Positions 1 through 12,063 of a DNA stretch of 64,000 nucleotides are shown piece after piece. The number at the start of each line of letters is the position of its first letter. Within the stretch, counting starts at the first letter, position 1. Under the pieces are notes generated by a model. It was not told the DNA's origin and searched no databases. It saw nothing but the letters and a program-made list of their open reading frames with translations. This DNA is from Aselliscus stoliczkanus (taxonomy: Eukaryota > Chordata > Mammalia > Chiroptera > Hipposideridae). The position numbers and the translations under genes were made by a program. The DNA lies in the NCBI GenBank assembly GCA_033961575.1, contig CM066728.1:96300852-96364851 (forward strand). Direction: 5' to 3'.

Positions 1-1559
1 AGTCAGGCCAGTTTTCAGCTGATTGTCATTCATGAGACTTGACACACAGACCCGGTATCCACAAAGGGCATTCCTGTGGACCTGGAGAAATACAAGCAAA
101 ACCTCTTTCCCATGTTAATCAAGTTTTTAAATGCCATTGATTGGTTTGGATATCCTTCCACCAGATAGGGACATTTTCCAATAGTTTAGAACTGTTGATT
201 ATTAAAATATTTTTCTGTAGCAGTATGCCCAATGTTAATTTCATTACTTGAACCAGATGAATTTAACATTTTTAAAGTAAACATGATTTTAGCCAATTGT
301 ATCTGCGGGGATTTTGTTCTGTCTTCCCCCTTTTCCAATTTGTTTTTTTTGTTTTTTTGGGGTTTTTTTAACAAAATTTGAAGAGACTGAATAGAATTAT
401 TGGAAAGCGGAGTCTGATTTAATATTTATAGGGTTTGAAAACATCTCTAAAGCAGTTAAAACAGCCATTAGCTTAGCTTCTTGTAATTAATCTATATTAA
501 TTAATCTATATTACTCTATGGCCATTTTTTAGGGTCTAAGTTTTGGAAGACTTTTATGTACATGTCTGGGTTGTCTGAAAACTTTCCTTAACAGTCCTGT
601 ATTTGTCTAAAAACCCTGTAATGAAAAGGAAGATCTGAACTTTAGCAGATTTACATTTTTCTGGCATATGTAGCATAATTAACATTTTTACTGGCAAATC
701 TAGGAAGATACTTTGTAACCTTAAAAAGTATAGGCTTGTGATAAAACATAAGATATATTTATTAACAGATTTTTATCTTTGAACATTTCTGTGACAAGAA
801 GCTAAAAATAGGTGAAATCATCAAAACTAAAATCTTAAGTTGTTAATAGATGTTGAGAAATTACTTCTAAGTATTTTTAATATATGACCATTACTGAAAA
901 GTTTTACTTAAAATCTTACTCGAATGACCTTTTATTAGTTTTCCCTCAATGAGATCCCAAAGTCAATTATACAAGCTTTTTTTTTTTTTTTATTTTTTTA
1001 TTTATTTTTTTTTTTTTGACAAACTTTGTAGCAGAGATAACGATTTTAAAAGTAAGTTAATTTAGGATGTTATCACTCAGAGACAGGTTATTTGCCTTAC
1101 AATGAGTCCCACTGTAGGTGGTCCCTACAGGAATTTGACCAGGAGAGGTGTTTCATTGCAAGCCTGAGCTTGCCCTACCCCCATAATTAATGTCTGATTC
1201 CTGTACTTTTTAATTTTGTGGTCTTTTTTTGAAAGATATTTATAGAAACATCAAAAACATCAATTAATTATAGAAATAAATATTTTTGTCTTCTATTTTA
1301 ATCTAGCAAACAGGATGAATTTCTGACATCTTTTCTGTTAAAAAAAATACCTGTTTGACTGATGCTTTTAAATCTTTTAGTTTTTAGTAGCAATTTACTA
1401 GGCGGGCCCAAGGCCTCTTGGTGTGGTGTTTCTCACCGTTTTTGAAAGGCGGGGGGAGGGGGGGGGGTGTTCCACTCCCGTGCCTTGAACAAAGCAAGGT
1501 TGGCAGAGAAAGACCTTATGGAGCTATTTATTTGTTTGTTTGTTTGTTTATTTTTGAAA

Positions 1560-1884
1560 GTGGATATAAAAATTTGGGAGTAACTGTGGTGACTTTTAGA
1601 GATCAATACTCTACTGTTTCCTCTTCTGGAAACCAAGGACAGGCTTTCTCTGCACAATGCAAAAATCTAGCTATTTTTCCCACATATGAGGGCCAGTGAC
1701 ACTGCCCTCAAAAAATAAATAAATAAATAAATAAATAAAATTAAAAAAATAAAAAGTAAAATTTGTCTTTAAAAAAAAAAAATCTAGCTATTTTTGAAGT
1801 TCCGACCTTTGAACCTCGAGCTGCAAGAGAGCAGCGAACTAAGTTAATAAAGAGTTTACGTGCTTTAGATACTGTTTGACCCAT
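1560..1884 (-). pseudogene. gag: ERV-B gag matrix fragment, split by a SINE
   Basis: The fragment begins with ATG-Gly, as in myristoylated betaretroviral matrix proteins, and its first 30 codons resemble those of ERV-A gag. After the inserted SINE (1679-1779) it continues with a segment containing CPWFPEE, a motif seen in betaretroviral matrix domains, and then meets a stop. Beyond about 1560 a TTTG-repeat and AT-rich DNA replace recognisable gag. No functional product is expected. Confidence 0.6.
1679..1779 (+). mobile_element. 5'-truncated tRNA-SINE inside ERV-B
   Basis: Only the 3' part of the short SINE is present, starting at CCCACATATGAGGGCC and followed by an A-rich (AAAT)n tail. A 16-bp duplication, AAATCTAGCTATTTTT, lies at 1663-1678 and 1780-1795. 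The SINE is therefore younger than ERV-B and entered already truncated. Confidence 0.85.
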
Positions 1885-2021
1885 GGTCACTCACTTTCCA
1901 CCCTATACCTGTCTATCTTACAGGGGGTCCCGGGCACCCACGGTGGAGTCCTATCCGTCCGAAAACGCACAACTTTTTCTCTTAAAACAATAAACTAAAA
2001 TAAAAAAAAACGTACCCTCAG

Positions 2022-2039
2022 GTCCCTGTTTCGGCGCCA
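2022..2039 (-). other. Primer-binding site of ERV-B (tRNA-Lys type)
   Basis: The minus strand reads TGGCGCCGAAACAGGGAC, close to the 18-nt site complementary to the 3' end of tRNA-Lys3. The same site, with different changes, lies in ERV-A at 42036-42053. Confidence 0.75.
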
Positions 2040-2044
2040 CTACA

Positions 2045-2700
2045 AACACACATATGAAATATGCTCATCATTGATAATTAGGGAACTACAAATTAAAACA
2101 AGAAGGAGAAACTACTACAGACTTATTAGATCAACTAAAATTTAAAACCTAACAATATTTATCACTGGTGAGGATGCAGAATAACAGGAAATCTTATTTA
2201 TCAGTAATGGAAATGTAGAGTAATAGGGCCACTTTGGAAGACAATCTTGTAGTTTCTTGCAAAGATAAATATAATCATACCTTACAGTCACACTCAGGTA
2301 TTTACACAGAATATTGTAAAGAATGTGTGTCTATACAAAAGCCTGAACATGAATGATTGTAGCAGCATTATTCAATCAGCCCCATCCCTCCCAAACTGGA
2401 AACAACCAAATGTCCTTAGATAGGTGAATAGATAGAGGATGTTACATCGATACAATGGAATATTGCTCTGTAATGAAAATAAATAAACTATCAGCATAAG
2501 AAACACCATGAATCTTAAATACATATTGATAAGTGAAGGAAGCTAGTCTGGTTAAAACAGGCTGCATAATTTTAATTACATGTTATTATTTTAAAAACCT
2601 GAAAACTATAGAGATGATAAGTGTTTGCCATTAGAGAGGAAGGGGATATGAAGGGAAGATTGAGTCGGTATTGTTCATCTGGAATTCTCTTCAATTTTGA
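2045..2700 (+). mobile_element. Old L1M fragment (end of ORF2 and 3' region)
   Basis: The stretch resembles the last part of mammalian L1 ORF2, with phrases equivalent to those of L1-B at 34200-34740 (GGTGAGGATGCAG; AACCAAATGTCC; ACAATGGAATATT). It is heavily diverged with many indels, so it is an ancient copy. It abuts the primer-binding site of ERV-B. Confidence 0.7.
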
Positions 2701-3095
2701 TTAATTTTCATCTTACTCAACCTGTACATTAATATCATTTGCACTCTGAAGTTTTCCTAAACATTCTTCTCTTTGATGACCTTGCAAATTAGTTGCATTA
2801 AAAATCTAGTATGACAGGGGTTAAAATTTAATTATAGATACTTTACCATAACTATTTAAAATTTTTGTTTCTTTAGCAAGTGTGTAGACTACACAATGGG
2901 TAAAATATTTCCAAATCCATATTTTAGAACTCTAGTGTTGTCTATAATTTAGGCATATTATTAATACACTAACAAAATCACTTGCCATAGATTAAATTGA
3001 GGGTAAAATGTGTTATATATTTTTTTTAAAAAGTGACATCATGAGAGAACCATATTTTCTGCACATATAGTCACTAGTTTGAAAGCGCTAATTTT
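2701..3095. other. Unique AT-rich DNA, nothing recognised
   Basis: No repeat family, RNA gene or plausible exon could be recognised by eye in this stretch. Confidence 0.5.
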
Positions 3096-3216
3096 CAGGA
3101 CCAGTTGAGTGGCGCATTGGTTGAGAGCTGGCTTGGGATGCCAGCGGCCCCGGTTCAGGTCCCACATATGATGGCCAGTGACACTGCCCTCAAAAAGATA
3201 AAAGAAAAACATAAAA
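3096..3216 (+). mobile_element. Short tRNA-derived SINE
   Basis: A head like tRNA-Ser/Leu (GAGTGGCGCATTGGTTGAGAG as A box region, GGTTCAGGTCCC as B box) is followed by the family end GTGACACTGCCCTC and an A-rich tail. Imperfect 15-bp duplications lie at 3081-3095 and 3217-3231 (two mismatches), so this is a fairly old insertion. Confidence 0.85.
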
Positions 3217-4470
3217 GAAAGTGCTCATTTTATACAATAAATCACAAATTTACTTTTTAATCTATGTTTATGCAATTTTAAATGATATCCTATCTTTTGT
3301 GAAAGGAAAGTAGCAAATCGCTATTTCACTATAGGCTCAAATAAAGTTAGCAATTGGGGTTAGTTCTATGAGGATTTGCTAAGCATGGGAAAGTCTGAAA
3401 CTCACCTAGTGTAAGGCTAAGTTGAATAAGACATACATTTCTAACAGACAAAGCATGGCTCCACAGACAAATTTTAAAATTCTATGTGCGTCATAGGAGT
3501 GATAAATATAATTCTAAATTAAACACATTTCTGTATCCCCAGCATTCATTTTTTCCTCCTTCTTTATATATACATTATTTTATTTTTGAAAAATAAAACC
3601 TTAATGATTTTTTGGCAGAAAAGTTAGAAAATGAAACTGTCAGCTGTAAAGGAGACTATTTGAGCTATTGGCTGATGCTTAAATGAAAATGAAGCTAATG
3701 TGAAATTGAATTTGCATTCTAGTCATTGGTGTGGGATCTAATCATGTACTGTATGCAGTTAAATGAGTCTGTTGTCTGGCTGTAATGAATATCTACATCC
3801 ATCCTAACAGTTAATGAGGAATAAATGACTTATTATCCACAAATGACTGTGTCTAAATAGCTTCGCAACCCAAACAGAATATTAAAATGTGTAGCTAAAA
3901 TAGATCTTAAATGATAATGAACTTACTTAGATTATTAATTAAGTTTTAAGGCATCATAAGGTTCATTATTTCAGGACAAAATCAGCACTAGACCAAGTTC
4001 AAGCACAACGACAGGTTCAAAGTCTGAATTTAAATTGGATTTGAAAGTGTGTTTTTGTGCATATGCACATATATATGTATATATATATGTCTATGTCCCC
4101 ACACATATACACTACATACATATATACATATATACTCTCACTAACACATTTAAAGAAAAACTGTCCTTTTAAGGTGTCTTCACTACCTTAAATATAACAG
4201 CACATCATTAAGGTTTCCTACCCCAAAGTGCTGCAATTCATACAAAATACATTTATTTATAATATATAAATCTAATTTTTAAAGGGAGAGAATGACAAAT
4301 TATGATAATTTTTTGAAATTTATGCACATATTTTGAAATAATGAGGGGATTGTTTCTCATGAAGGCTGAGTATCTTTAAAATTTAATGCATAAAAATAAT
4401 TTACAACTGTATTATTTTTTCATACTAGTCCATTATATTATTTTACTCAGCTAATATAAAATAGACTTTT
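3217..4470. other. Unique AT-rich DNA with a TA/CA-rich simple repeat
   Basis: The stretch holds an alternating TATA/CATA simple repeat at about 4058-4137. Around 3590-3850 the DNA is rich in TAAT cores and has an octamer ATTTGCAT near 3711, which could mark a regulatory element, but that is inference only. Otherwise nothing is recognised. Confidence 0.4.
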
Positions 4471-4571
4471 TTTTTTTGAGGGCAGTGTCATTGGCCCTTA
4501 TATGTGGGACCCGAACCGGGACCGCTAGCTTCCCAAGCCAGCGCTTAACCACCAAGCCACTCAGCCAGCCC
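4471..4571 (-). mobile_element. Short tRNA-derived SINE
   Basis: The minus-strand copy reads from poly(T), GAGGGCAGTGTCATTGGCCC, to the tRNA-like head CTTAACCACCAAGCCACTC. Near-identical 14-bp duplications lie at 4457-4470 and 4572-4585 (TAAAATAGA[C/T]TTTT). Confidence 0.88.
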
Positions 4572-5737
4572 TAAAATAGATTTTTAAAAACACCTTAATC
4601 CATAGTGTTTTGTGGTGAAAAATTTAAAGGCAGTTTTTGTTTTTTCTTTATCTGTGAATGACACTGAGAATAACACCTAAAAATGGCTTAGTTTAGACAT
4701 TGTCTCAAACACCTCCTCAAACTTCATAAAAATTATTTATTATGTTATCATGTAAATAACTTTCAATTTATCCATCCCTTTAACTCCAGCAAGATCCCAA
4801 TTTCCTTTATCTCTAGCTCAGGAAACCCCAGTCATCTCCACATGTCCTAACAATGCTGCTGTGCTTACCCACATTCTTGTCCTTCGTGTTCATTTCTGTC
4901 TGTGAAGTCAAAGTCATCTATTAAAATATCATATCTGAGCATGGTACCTCACCATTACTACCATTCACATTGCCCACTGCTTTCAGGATGGACCCAAAAC
5001 CTTTCCTGTTTATTGTGCTACTTGTACAGCATGTCCTCCTTTGCCCTTCTCTTCACTGATACTCAGTACTTTTGAAATGTTCTTTCACTGAGCCATGCAA
5101 TGCTTCCAGGGACCTTTTCATATCCTATTATACTCATGTTTCATTTTACTCTGAATCATCATTTTCCCAGGGGAAATCACCCTGAACTTCCTGATCAGAT
5201 AAATTCCTGTTGTGTGTTTCCATACATAACTTACACATGTCTCCAGAAATACTGTCCAGAGCTATAATTTTACTTTGTAGGGAGAAAGCAGAATTTACAC
5301 TGAACCACAGGGCAAATTAATGGAAATCAGAAATTAGACTATGACTGCATAGCATTGTGTGGCAAACAGGATGAGTATTAGATTTTGGTCACTTTGCCAC
5401 ACATAGTAGGGGTACAATAAATTAATGAATGACATTTGATCAATCATATCTACAGTTAGCGGGTTGTCTTTGTTTTCTAACACCTTCTGCAAGAGAGAAC
5501 AACTATATTCAAAGATGGCCTATCAGTATTGGTAATACATGGTGCAAACTGTTACTATGATTTATTTCATGAGTAAAGGACTAAAATATCAAAAATATAG
5601 GAATGTGTACCTTTTAGTAGTTGAACATTTTCAAAATTACATTTAGACATAAGCTTGGCAGAAAACTGTGTGTTTGATTTTAGTTCAAAGTAGTCTCATG
5701 TTCTCTCTGACAAGTATCAGTATTCTAAGGTATCTGT
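4572..5737. other. Mostly unique DNA; possible ancient L2-like stretch
   Basis: About 4790-5240 is less AT-rich and has the C/T-rich flavour of old L2 3' ends, but no diagnostic run can be pointed to. The remainder shows nothing recognisable. Confidence 0.3.
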
Positions 5738-5859
5738 GAGCTGGCCGAGTGGTGCGGTGGTTAAGCGCTGGCTTGGGAGGCCAGCGGCCCCGGTTTGGGT
5801 CCCACTTATGAGGGCCAGTGACACTGCCCTCAAAAAAAAAGAAAAAAAAAAGAAATCTC
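5738..5859 (+). mobile_element. Short tRNA-derived SINE
   Basis: It has a full head, GAGCTGGCCGAGTGG, a B box GGTTTGGGTCCC, the family end CACTGCCCTC and an A-rich tail. A 13-bp duplication, CTAAGGTATCTGT, lies at 5725-5737 and 5860-5872. Confidence 0.92.
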
Positions 5860-5872
5860 CTAAGGTATCTGT

Positions 5873-6803
5873 AATTTGTTGCAAATATTGTATGGTATTT
5901 GTGGATAAATTAACATTTGCTGTGTCCCTGTTAAGAGTTAAGACTCTGCTAGAAAACAGCACCAGGTATTTTCCTTTGTAGATATAGTTAATTGTCAAAG
6001 GAAAATAAAGGTAAGACCACATAGATAGAGAGCAAAAACAGGTTTGTATGATTATACATGAAGAAAAAAATTGCAAAGAAGAGAATTAATATTTTTGTTT
6101 TATGTTTTTTAAGATGGTAATATTATATATATATTATATATATATAATGGTATTATCTTGTTAACTGTTATAAAGGGTAACATAACAGAAGTAACATTCT
6201 TATTTTGTATCCTCAGAGCTTAAAAAAATACAAATTTATTTCAAAATCTTTGAAATTAAGTGTGATTCTTTTACATTAGTTGATTTTTTTCTGTAAAATA
6301 TACTTGTGTCTTTATAAAATCTGAAAGAAACTTTGAAAATATTTTCTTTCTTGTGAGAAAAAGTATTGAAATGTCTAGAAGAGTATATAGCAGATCTAAC
6401 ATATTTAGTCATGAGTAAGGCCACATGGCAAGTATATGAGATGTATCTGTCTTAAACAATGGGAAAGGAGAGATTGGAAGTGCACATAACATATTTTTTA
6501 TGCATTTCTATCTGATAATAATAGCGAATGATAGGCATACGTTTGAACCAGTGATCCTCATGTGAGAATCTTGTTACTTGTCCCCAGATTTTTGAGTCAG
6601 CCAGTGTTCACATTAGGTTGAAATTGCATTGTAAACATTCAAATGCATTTAAAAATTAAATTTTTCATAGGAGTGTCTGAAAAGTGTAATAGGTTCTGAA
6701 TCTGAACTGCCCAATAGCCACCGAAAAAAAAGTGAAAATAGAAACGGTAATCCAGGAATAGCCCTGAAAACACAAGTCAGAAACATTTGACAAGCATATT
6801 TAT
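5873..6803. other. Unique AT-rich DNA
   Basis: The stretch contains a short (TA)n palindrome at about 6121-6148. No gene or repeat family is recognised. Confidence 0.5.
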
Positions 6804-7335
6804 TTACAAGCCTTCTTTTTTTAATTTAATTTTATTATTATTATTATTATCATTATTTACAGATGTACAAAACAATGCAACAGTTATTTTTTTCACCTCT
6901 TACAAAGTGACTCTCCCCTTCCTTACCCTCCCACACCCGATATCATACATATCTATTACAATTCCATTGACTCCATACCTACACTATATTCCACATCCCA
7001 TGACTATATATGTGTTAAATTATAGTTGACATATAATATTGTTCAGCAGTAGATTCAGATGTACAGTGAAGTGATAAGGCCACTACAATGTCCATGAATT
7101 GGTTTTCCTAAAAGGACATGCATCCGTCTGTTTCCCTAAAAAATATATATATTTACAACCTTATTGATTATATTCCCTAAACTGTCTCTTCTGTCTCTGC
7201 AGTAGTATTGTAGTTATCAGTTTATGTTGCCTCGTCCCTTCCCCTTCTCCCATCTCCATCCCACCTAGCCCTCATCAGTTTTTTCTTTGTGTCTCTAAGA
7301 CTATTTCTGTTTACATTGCTCATTTATTCAGTTCT

Positions 7336-10300
7336 TTACATTCCACATATAAGTGAGATCATATGGTATTTGTCTTTCTCTGACTGAATTATTTCACTTA
7401 ACATAATGTTCTCTAGGTCCATCCATATCGTTGCAAATGGTACAATTACTTTCTTCTTTATAGCTGCGTAATATTCCATTGTGTAAATGTACCACAGTTT
7501 CTTAATTCAGTCATCTACTGATGGGCATTTCGATTGTCTCCAAGTCTTGGCTATTGTAAATAGTGCTGCAATGAACATAGGGGTGCATATATATTTTTTT
7601 TAATTAGTCTTGGGTTTTTCAGGATAAATGCCTAGGAGTAGAATTGCTGGGTCAAAAGGAAGTTCCATTTCCAGTTTTTTGAGAAACCTCCATACTGACT
7701 TCCATAGTGGCTGCACCAATCTGCAATCCCACCAACAGTGCAGGAGGGTTCCTTTTCCCCACAGCCCTGCCAGCACTTGTTGCTTGTTGATTTATTGATG
7801 ATAGCCATTCTGACTGGAGTGAGGTGGTATCTCATGGTGGTTTTTATTTTCATTTCCCTAATGATCAGTGAGGTTGAACATTTTTTCATATGCCTATTGG
7901 CCATCTGTATGTCCTCTTTAGAGAATGTCTCTTCATTTCCTCTGCCCATTTTTTAATTGGGTTGTTTTTTTTTTTTGGTGTTGAGTTGCATGAGTGTTTT
8001 ATAAATTTTGGATATTAACCCCTTATCAGATATATCATTGGCAAATATATTCTCTCATTCAGTAGGCTTCCTTTTTGTTTTATTGATGGTTTCCTTTGTT
8101 ATAAAAAAACTTTTAAATTTGATATAATCCCATATGTTCATTTTTTCTTTTACTTCCCGTGTCCTTGGAGATGTATCAGTAAAAATATTGCTCAGAGTAA
8201 TGTCTGCAAATTTGCTCCCTATATTTTCTTCTAGGAGTTTTATGGTTTCAAGTCTTACATTTAAGTCTTTACACCTTTTTGAATTTGTTCTTGTATATGG
8301 CCTAAGGAGGTGGTCCAGTTTCATTTTGTTGTATGTGTCAGTCCAATTTTCCCAGCACCATTTATTAAAGAGACTATCTTTACCTCAGTGTAAATTCTTG
8401 CTTCCATGTGATAGATTAGCTGTCCGTATATACATGGATTTATTTCTGGGGTCTCTGTTCTGTTCCACCGGTCTATGTGCCTGTTTTTATGCCAGTACCA
8501 TACTGATTTGATTACTGTAGCCTTGTAGTAGGTTTTGATGTCTGGTAGCGTGATCCCCCCGACTTTGTTCTTATTTCTCAGGATTGCCGAGGCTATTCGG
8601 GGTATTTTATGGTTCCATATAAATTTTAGGATTACATTTTCTATTTCTGTGAAAAATGCCCTTGGTAGTTTGATGGGAATTGCATTGAATTTATATATTG
8701 CTTTAGGCCATATGGACATTTTAACTATATTAATTCTTCCTATCCATGAGCATCGTAGGTGTTTCCATTTATTTATGTCTTCTTTGATTTCTTTCTTCAG
8801 TGTCTTATAATTTCTGAGTACAGATCTTTTACTTCTTTGGTTAAATTTATTCCTAGGTATTTTATAGTTCTTGAAGCAATTGTAAATGGGACAGTTTTTG
8901 TAATTTCTCCTTCCGTTAGTTTATTATTGTTATATGCAAATGTCACCAATTTCTGAACATAGATTTTATATCCTGCTACTTTACTGAATTCGTCTATCAG
9001 TTCCAATAGTTTTTTTATGGATTCTTTGGGGTTCTGTATATACAGTATCATGTCATCTGCATATAATGACAATTTTACTTCTTCCTTGCCAATTTGGATG
9101 CATTTTATTTCTTTTCCTTGTCTGATTGCTGTGGCTAGAACTTCCAGAACTACGGTGAATAAAAGAGGAGAAAGTGGACAGCCTTGTCTTGTTCCCATCT
9201 TAAGGGGATTGGTTTTAGCTTTTCCCCACTGAGTATGATGTTAGCTGTATGTTTATCATATATGGCTTTTATTATATTAAGATATGATCCCTGTATACCC
9301 ACTTTGCTAAGGGTTTTTAACATAAATGGCTGTTGGATTTTGTCAAATGCTTTTTCTGCATCTATTCATATGACCATATGATTTTTATTCTTCATTTTGT
9401 TGATATGGTGTATCACATTAATTGATTTACAGATGTTGAACCAGCCTTGCATACTAGTGATGAAACTCACCTGATCATGATGTATGATCTTCTTAATATA
9501 TTGCTGAATTCTGTTTGCTAATATTTTATTGAGAATTTTTGCATCTATGTTCATCAGTGATATTGGCCTATAGTTTTCCTTTTTTGTGCTGTCTTTATCA
9601 GGTTTTAGAGTCAGGGTGATAGTGGCTTCATAAAAATAATTTGGGAGCCTTCCCTCCTGCTGGATTTTTTGGAATAGTTTGAGAAGAATAGGTGACAGTT
9701 CTTTTTTGAATGTTTGATAAAATTCATTTGTGAAGCCATCTGGTACAGGGCATTTGTTTGTTGAAAGCGTGTCGATTACTGATTCAATTTCCTTGGTAGT
9801 AATCAGACTGTTTAGATTTTCCATTTCTTCTTGAGTTAGCTTTGGAAGGTTGTACGCTTCTAGAAAATTATCCATTTCGTCCAGATTGTCAAATTTGTTG
9901 GCATATAGTTGCTCATAATAATTTCTTAGAATTTTTTGTATTTCTGTGATGTCTGTAGTCATTTCACCTCTTTCATTCCTGATTACTAATTTGAGTCCTC
10001 TCTCTTTTTTTTTTTTTTTGATGAGCCTGGCTAGAGGTTTGTCATTTTTGTTTATCTTCTCAAAAAACCAGCTCTTGGTTTTGTTGATCTTTTGTATTGT
10101 TTTTCTGTTCTCTATATTGTTTATTTCCGCTCTAGTTTTTATTATCTCCTTCCTTATAGTCTCCTTTGGCTCCTTTTGCTGTTCTTTCTCCAGTTCCCTT
10201 AGGTGTAAGGATAACCTATTGATTTGAGATTTTTCTTCCTTCTTTAGGTAGGCCTGCCCTGCTATGAACTTCCCTCTTAGGACTGCTTTTGCTGCATCCC

Positions 10301-11132
10301 AGAGATTTTTGGGTCGTGGTGTTTTCATTTTCGTTAGTCTCGAGGTATCTTTTGATTTCCTCCTTACCTCATTTGTGACCCACTCGCTATCTAGTAGCAT
10401 GGTATTTAGCCTCCATGTATTTGTCAGCTTCCGGGTTACTTCTTATAATTGATTTCTAGTTTCATGGCATTGTGGTCAGAGAAGACACTTGAAATGATTT
10501 CAATCTTTTTAAATTTATTGAGACTTGCTTTGTAGTCTAACATGTGGTCTATTTTAGAAAATGTTCCATGTGCACTTGAAAAGAATGTATATTCTGTAGA
10601 TGTGGGGTGAAATGCTCTGAATATATCAGTTAAATCCAACTGGTCTAATGTATCATTTAAAGTCGCTGTTTCTGCATTGATTTTCTGTCCGGAGGATCTG
10701 TCATTGGTGACAGCAGGGTGTTGAAGTCCCCTACTATGATAGTGTTACTGTTGATCTCTGTCTTTATGTCTCACAATATCTGTTTTATATATTTAGGAGC
10801 TCCTATGTTAGGTGCATAGATGTTTACTAGTGTTATGTCCTCTTCTTGGATCGATCCCTTCATTATTATGAAGTGTCCTTCTTTGTCCTTCGTTATATTC
10901 TTCAATTTAAAGTCCATTTTATCTGATTTAAGTATTGCTACTCCAGCTTTTTTCTCAGTTCCATTTGCATGAAATATTTTACTCCATCCCTTTACGTTCA
11001 GCCTGAATGAGTCTTTGGATCTGAGGTGAGTCTCTTGTATACAGCATATGCTGGGGTCTTGCTTTCTTATCCATTCAGCCACCCTATGTCTTTTTATTGG
11101 AGCATTTAATCTATTTACATTTAATGTGATTA
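7336..11132 (-). pseudogene. ORF2: L1-A ORF2 (endonuclease-reverse transcriptase), disabled
   Basis: ORF2 encodes the L1 endonuclease and reverse transcriptase that nick DNA and prime cDNA synthesis at the target. Readable blocks, in order on the minus strand, are endonuclease at 11082-10771 (motif CCIQETHL) and 10639-10436, a linker and reverse-transcriptase palm at 10400-9366, a palm block at 9198-8797 with an intact YADD catalytic motif (about 9063-9052), and C-terminal pieces down to a TAA at 7336-7338. Frameshifts and stops separate the blocks. The ORF2 start codon is no longer in place because it lies in the inverted segment. Confidence 0.92.
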
Positions 11133-11449
11133 TACTTACAAGGGTACCCCCATAGGTTATCAGCTGACTTTTCTACAGAAACTCTGCAGACCAGAAGGGA
11201 GTGGCAGGAGGTTTCAAAGTGATGAAAAATAAAGGCCTACAACCCAGATTGCTGTATTCAGCAAGGTTATCATTTAAAATTGAAGGTGAGATGAAGAGCT
11301 TTCCAGATAAGAATAAGTTAAAGGAGCTCATTGCCACCAAGCTAGCTTTGCAGGAAATGTTAAAAGGGCTTCTTTAAGTAGAAGAGAAGAACATTCTAAC
11401 TAAGAAAGACTAGGAACACAAATAAGAAAATGGCAATAAATGCACACCT
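11133..11449 (+). other. Inverted internal segment of L1-A (ORF1 end and ORF2 start)
   Basis: Within the minus-strand L1, about 317 bp read in the opposite orientation. They match L1-B from about 30490 to 30808 on the same strand, beginning TACTTACAAGGG and ending ATGGCAATAAATGCACACC. Both flanks are in normal L1-A orientation: 11080-11132 is the ORF2 start region and 11450-11520 the ORF1 body. About ten bases (the GCAGCAAGT region) seem lost at one junction, and a CCTT/AAGG microhomology is present. The flip cuts off the ORF1 C-terminus and removes the ORF2 ATG. Confidence 0.88.
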
Positions 11450-12063
11450 TTCCCTTGCTGCTTTAAGAATTCTGTCTTTGTCCTTAACTCTTGCCATTTT
11501 CACTATAATGTGTCTTGGTGTGGGCCTGTTTGGGATCATCCTGGTTGGAATTCTCTACACTTCCTGAGCTTGTATTTCAATGTCCTTTGCCAGGTTAGGG
11601 AAGTTTTCAGACATTATTACTTCAAATATGTTCTCAATCCCTTGCTCCCTCTCTTCTCCTTCTGGTATTCCAATAATTAGAAGGTTGTGGCGTTTAATGT
11701 TGTATCCCAGCTCTCTTCAACTATTTTAATGTTTTTCATTCTTTTTTCTTTTTGTTGTTTTGCTTGGGTGATCTCTGCTATCTTGTCTTCTAAGTCACTG
11801 ATTCGATTTTCTGCTTCGTCCAGTCTGCTAGTCATCCCATCAAGTTTGTTATTTAATTCAGTAATTGTGTTCTTAAGTTCTAGCTGCTTGCTTTTCATGA
11901 TTTCTCTATCCTTTATATTTTCATTAATTTCCTTGAACATTCTAATAATCAGTGTTCTGAACTCTGTCTTTGATAGGTTGTTTACCTCCATTTCCTCGAC
12001 TTCCATTGATTCAGAAAGTTTCCTCTGTTCTTTTGTTTGTGTTCTGTTTCTTTGTCTCTCCAT
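11450..12063 (-). pseudogene. ORF1: L1-A ORF1 (RNA-binding chaperone), broken
   Basis: ORF1p forms a trimer through a coiled coil and coats L1 RNA. The first 128 residues are open (12063-11677) and show a charged N-terminus, then a heptad-like coiled coil (ELKNTITELNNKLDG, SRLDEAENRISDLEDKI). A frameshift follows; the RNA-recognition part then continues in other frames to about 11450, where the inversion breaks the gene. No working protein is expected. Confidence 0.9.

Larger units (their letters stand above)
1..2040 (-). mobile_element. ERV-B: betaretrovirus-like provirus relic, truncated at the window edge
   Basis: On the minus strand this reads primer-binding site, leader, start of gag, then pol pieces down to base 1. 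The leader (about 1895-2021) matches the leader of ERV-A at 42054-42180 almost base for base, so both belong to one family. Gag matrix starts at an ATG at 1884-1882. Pol pieces are an RNase H-like segment around 400-500 (motif LMAVLTALEMF, then an SDSA-like catalytic stretch) and an integrase C-terminal segment at 1-374 (motifs WERGFACIS and PLWIP). Most of capsid, protease, reverse transcriptase and the integrase core are not recognisable in the roughly 1.2 kb between. Stops and frame changes occur throughout, so this is a dead copy. No LTR is seen beside the primer-binding site; sequence above 2045 is an old L1. Confidence 0.7.

Noticed and set aside
5738..5859. tRNA genes: the SINE heads have A and B boxes like tRNA-Ser/Leu.
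   Set aside because: None folds into a complete clover-leaf by eye, and each continues into the SINE body and tail with target duplications.
9946..10227. Open frames on the plus strand across L1-A, rich in Phe and Leu.
   Set aside because: They are the antisense of the A-rich L1 ORF2.
11133..11449. The inverted L1-A segment as a separate small L1 insertion.
   Set aside because: Exactly this segment is missing from its proper place and there is no poly(A) or target duplication, so an in-place inversion fits better.
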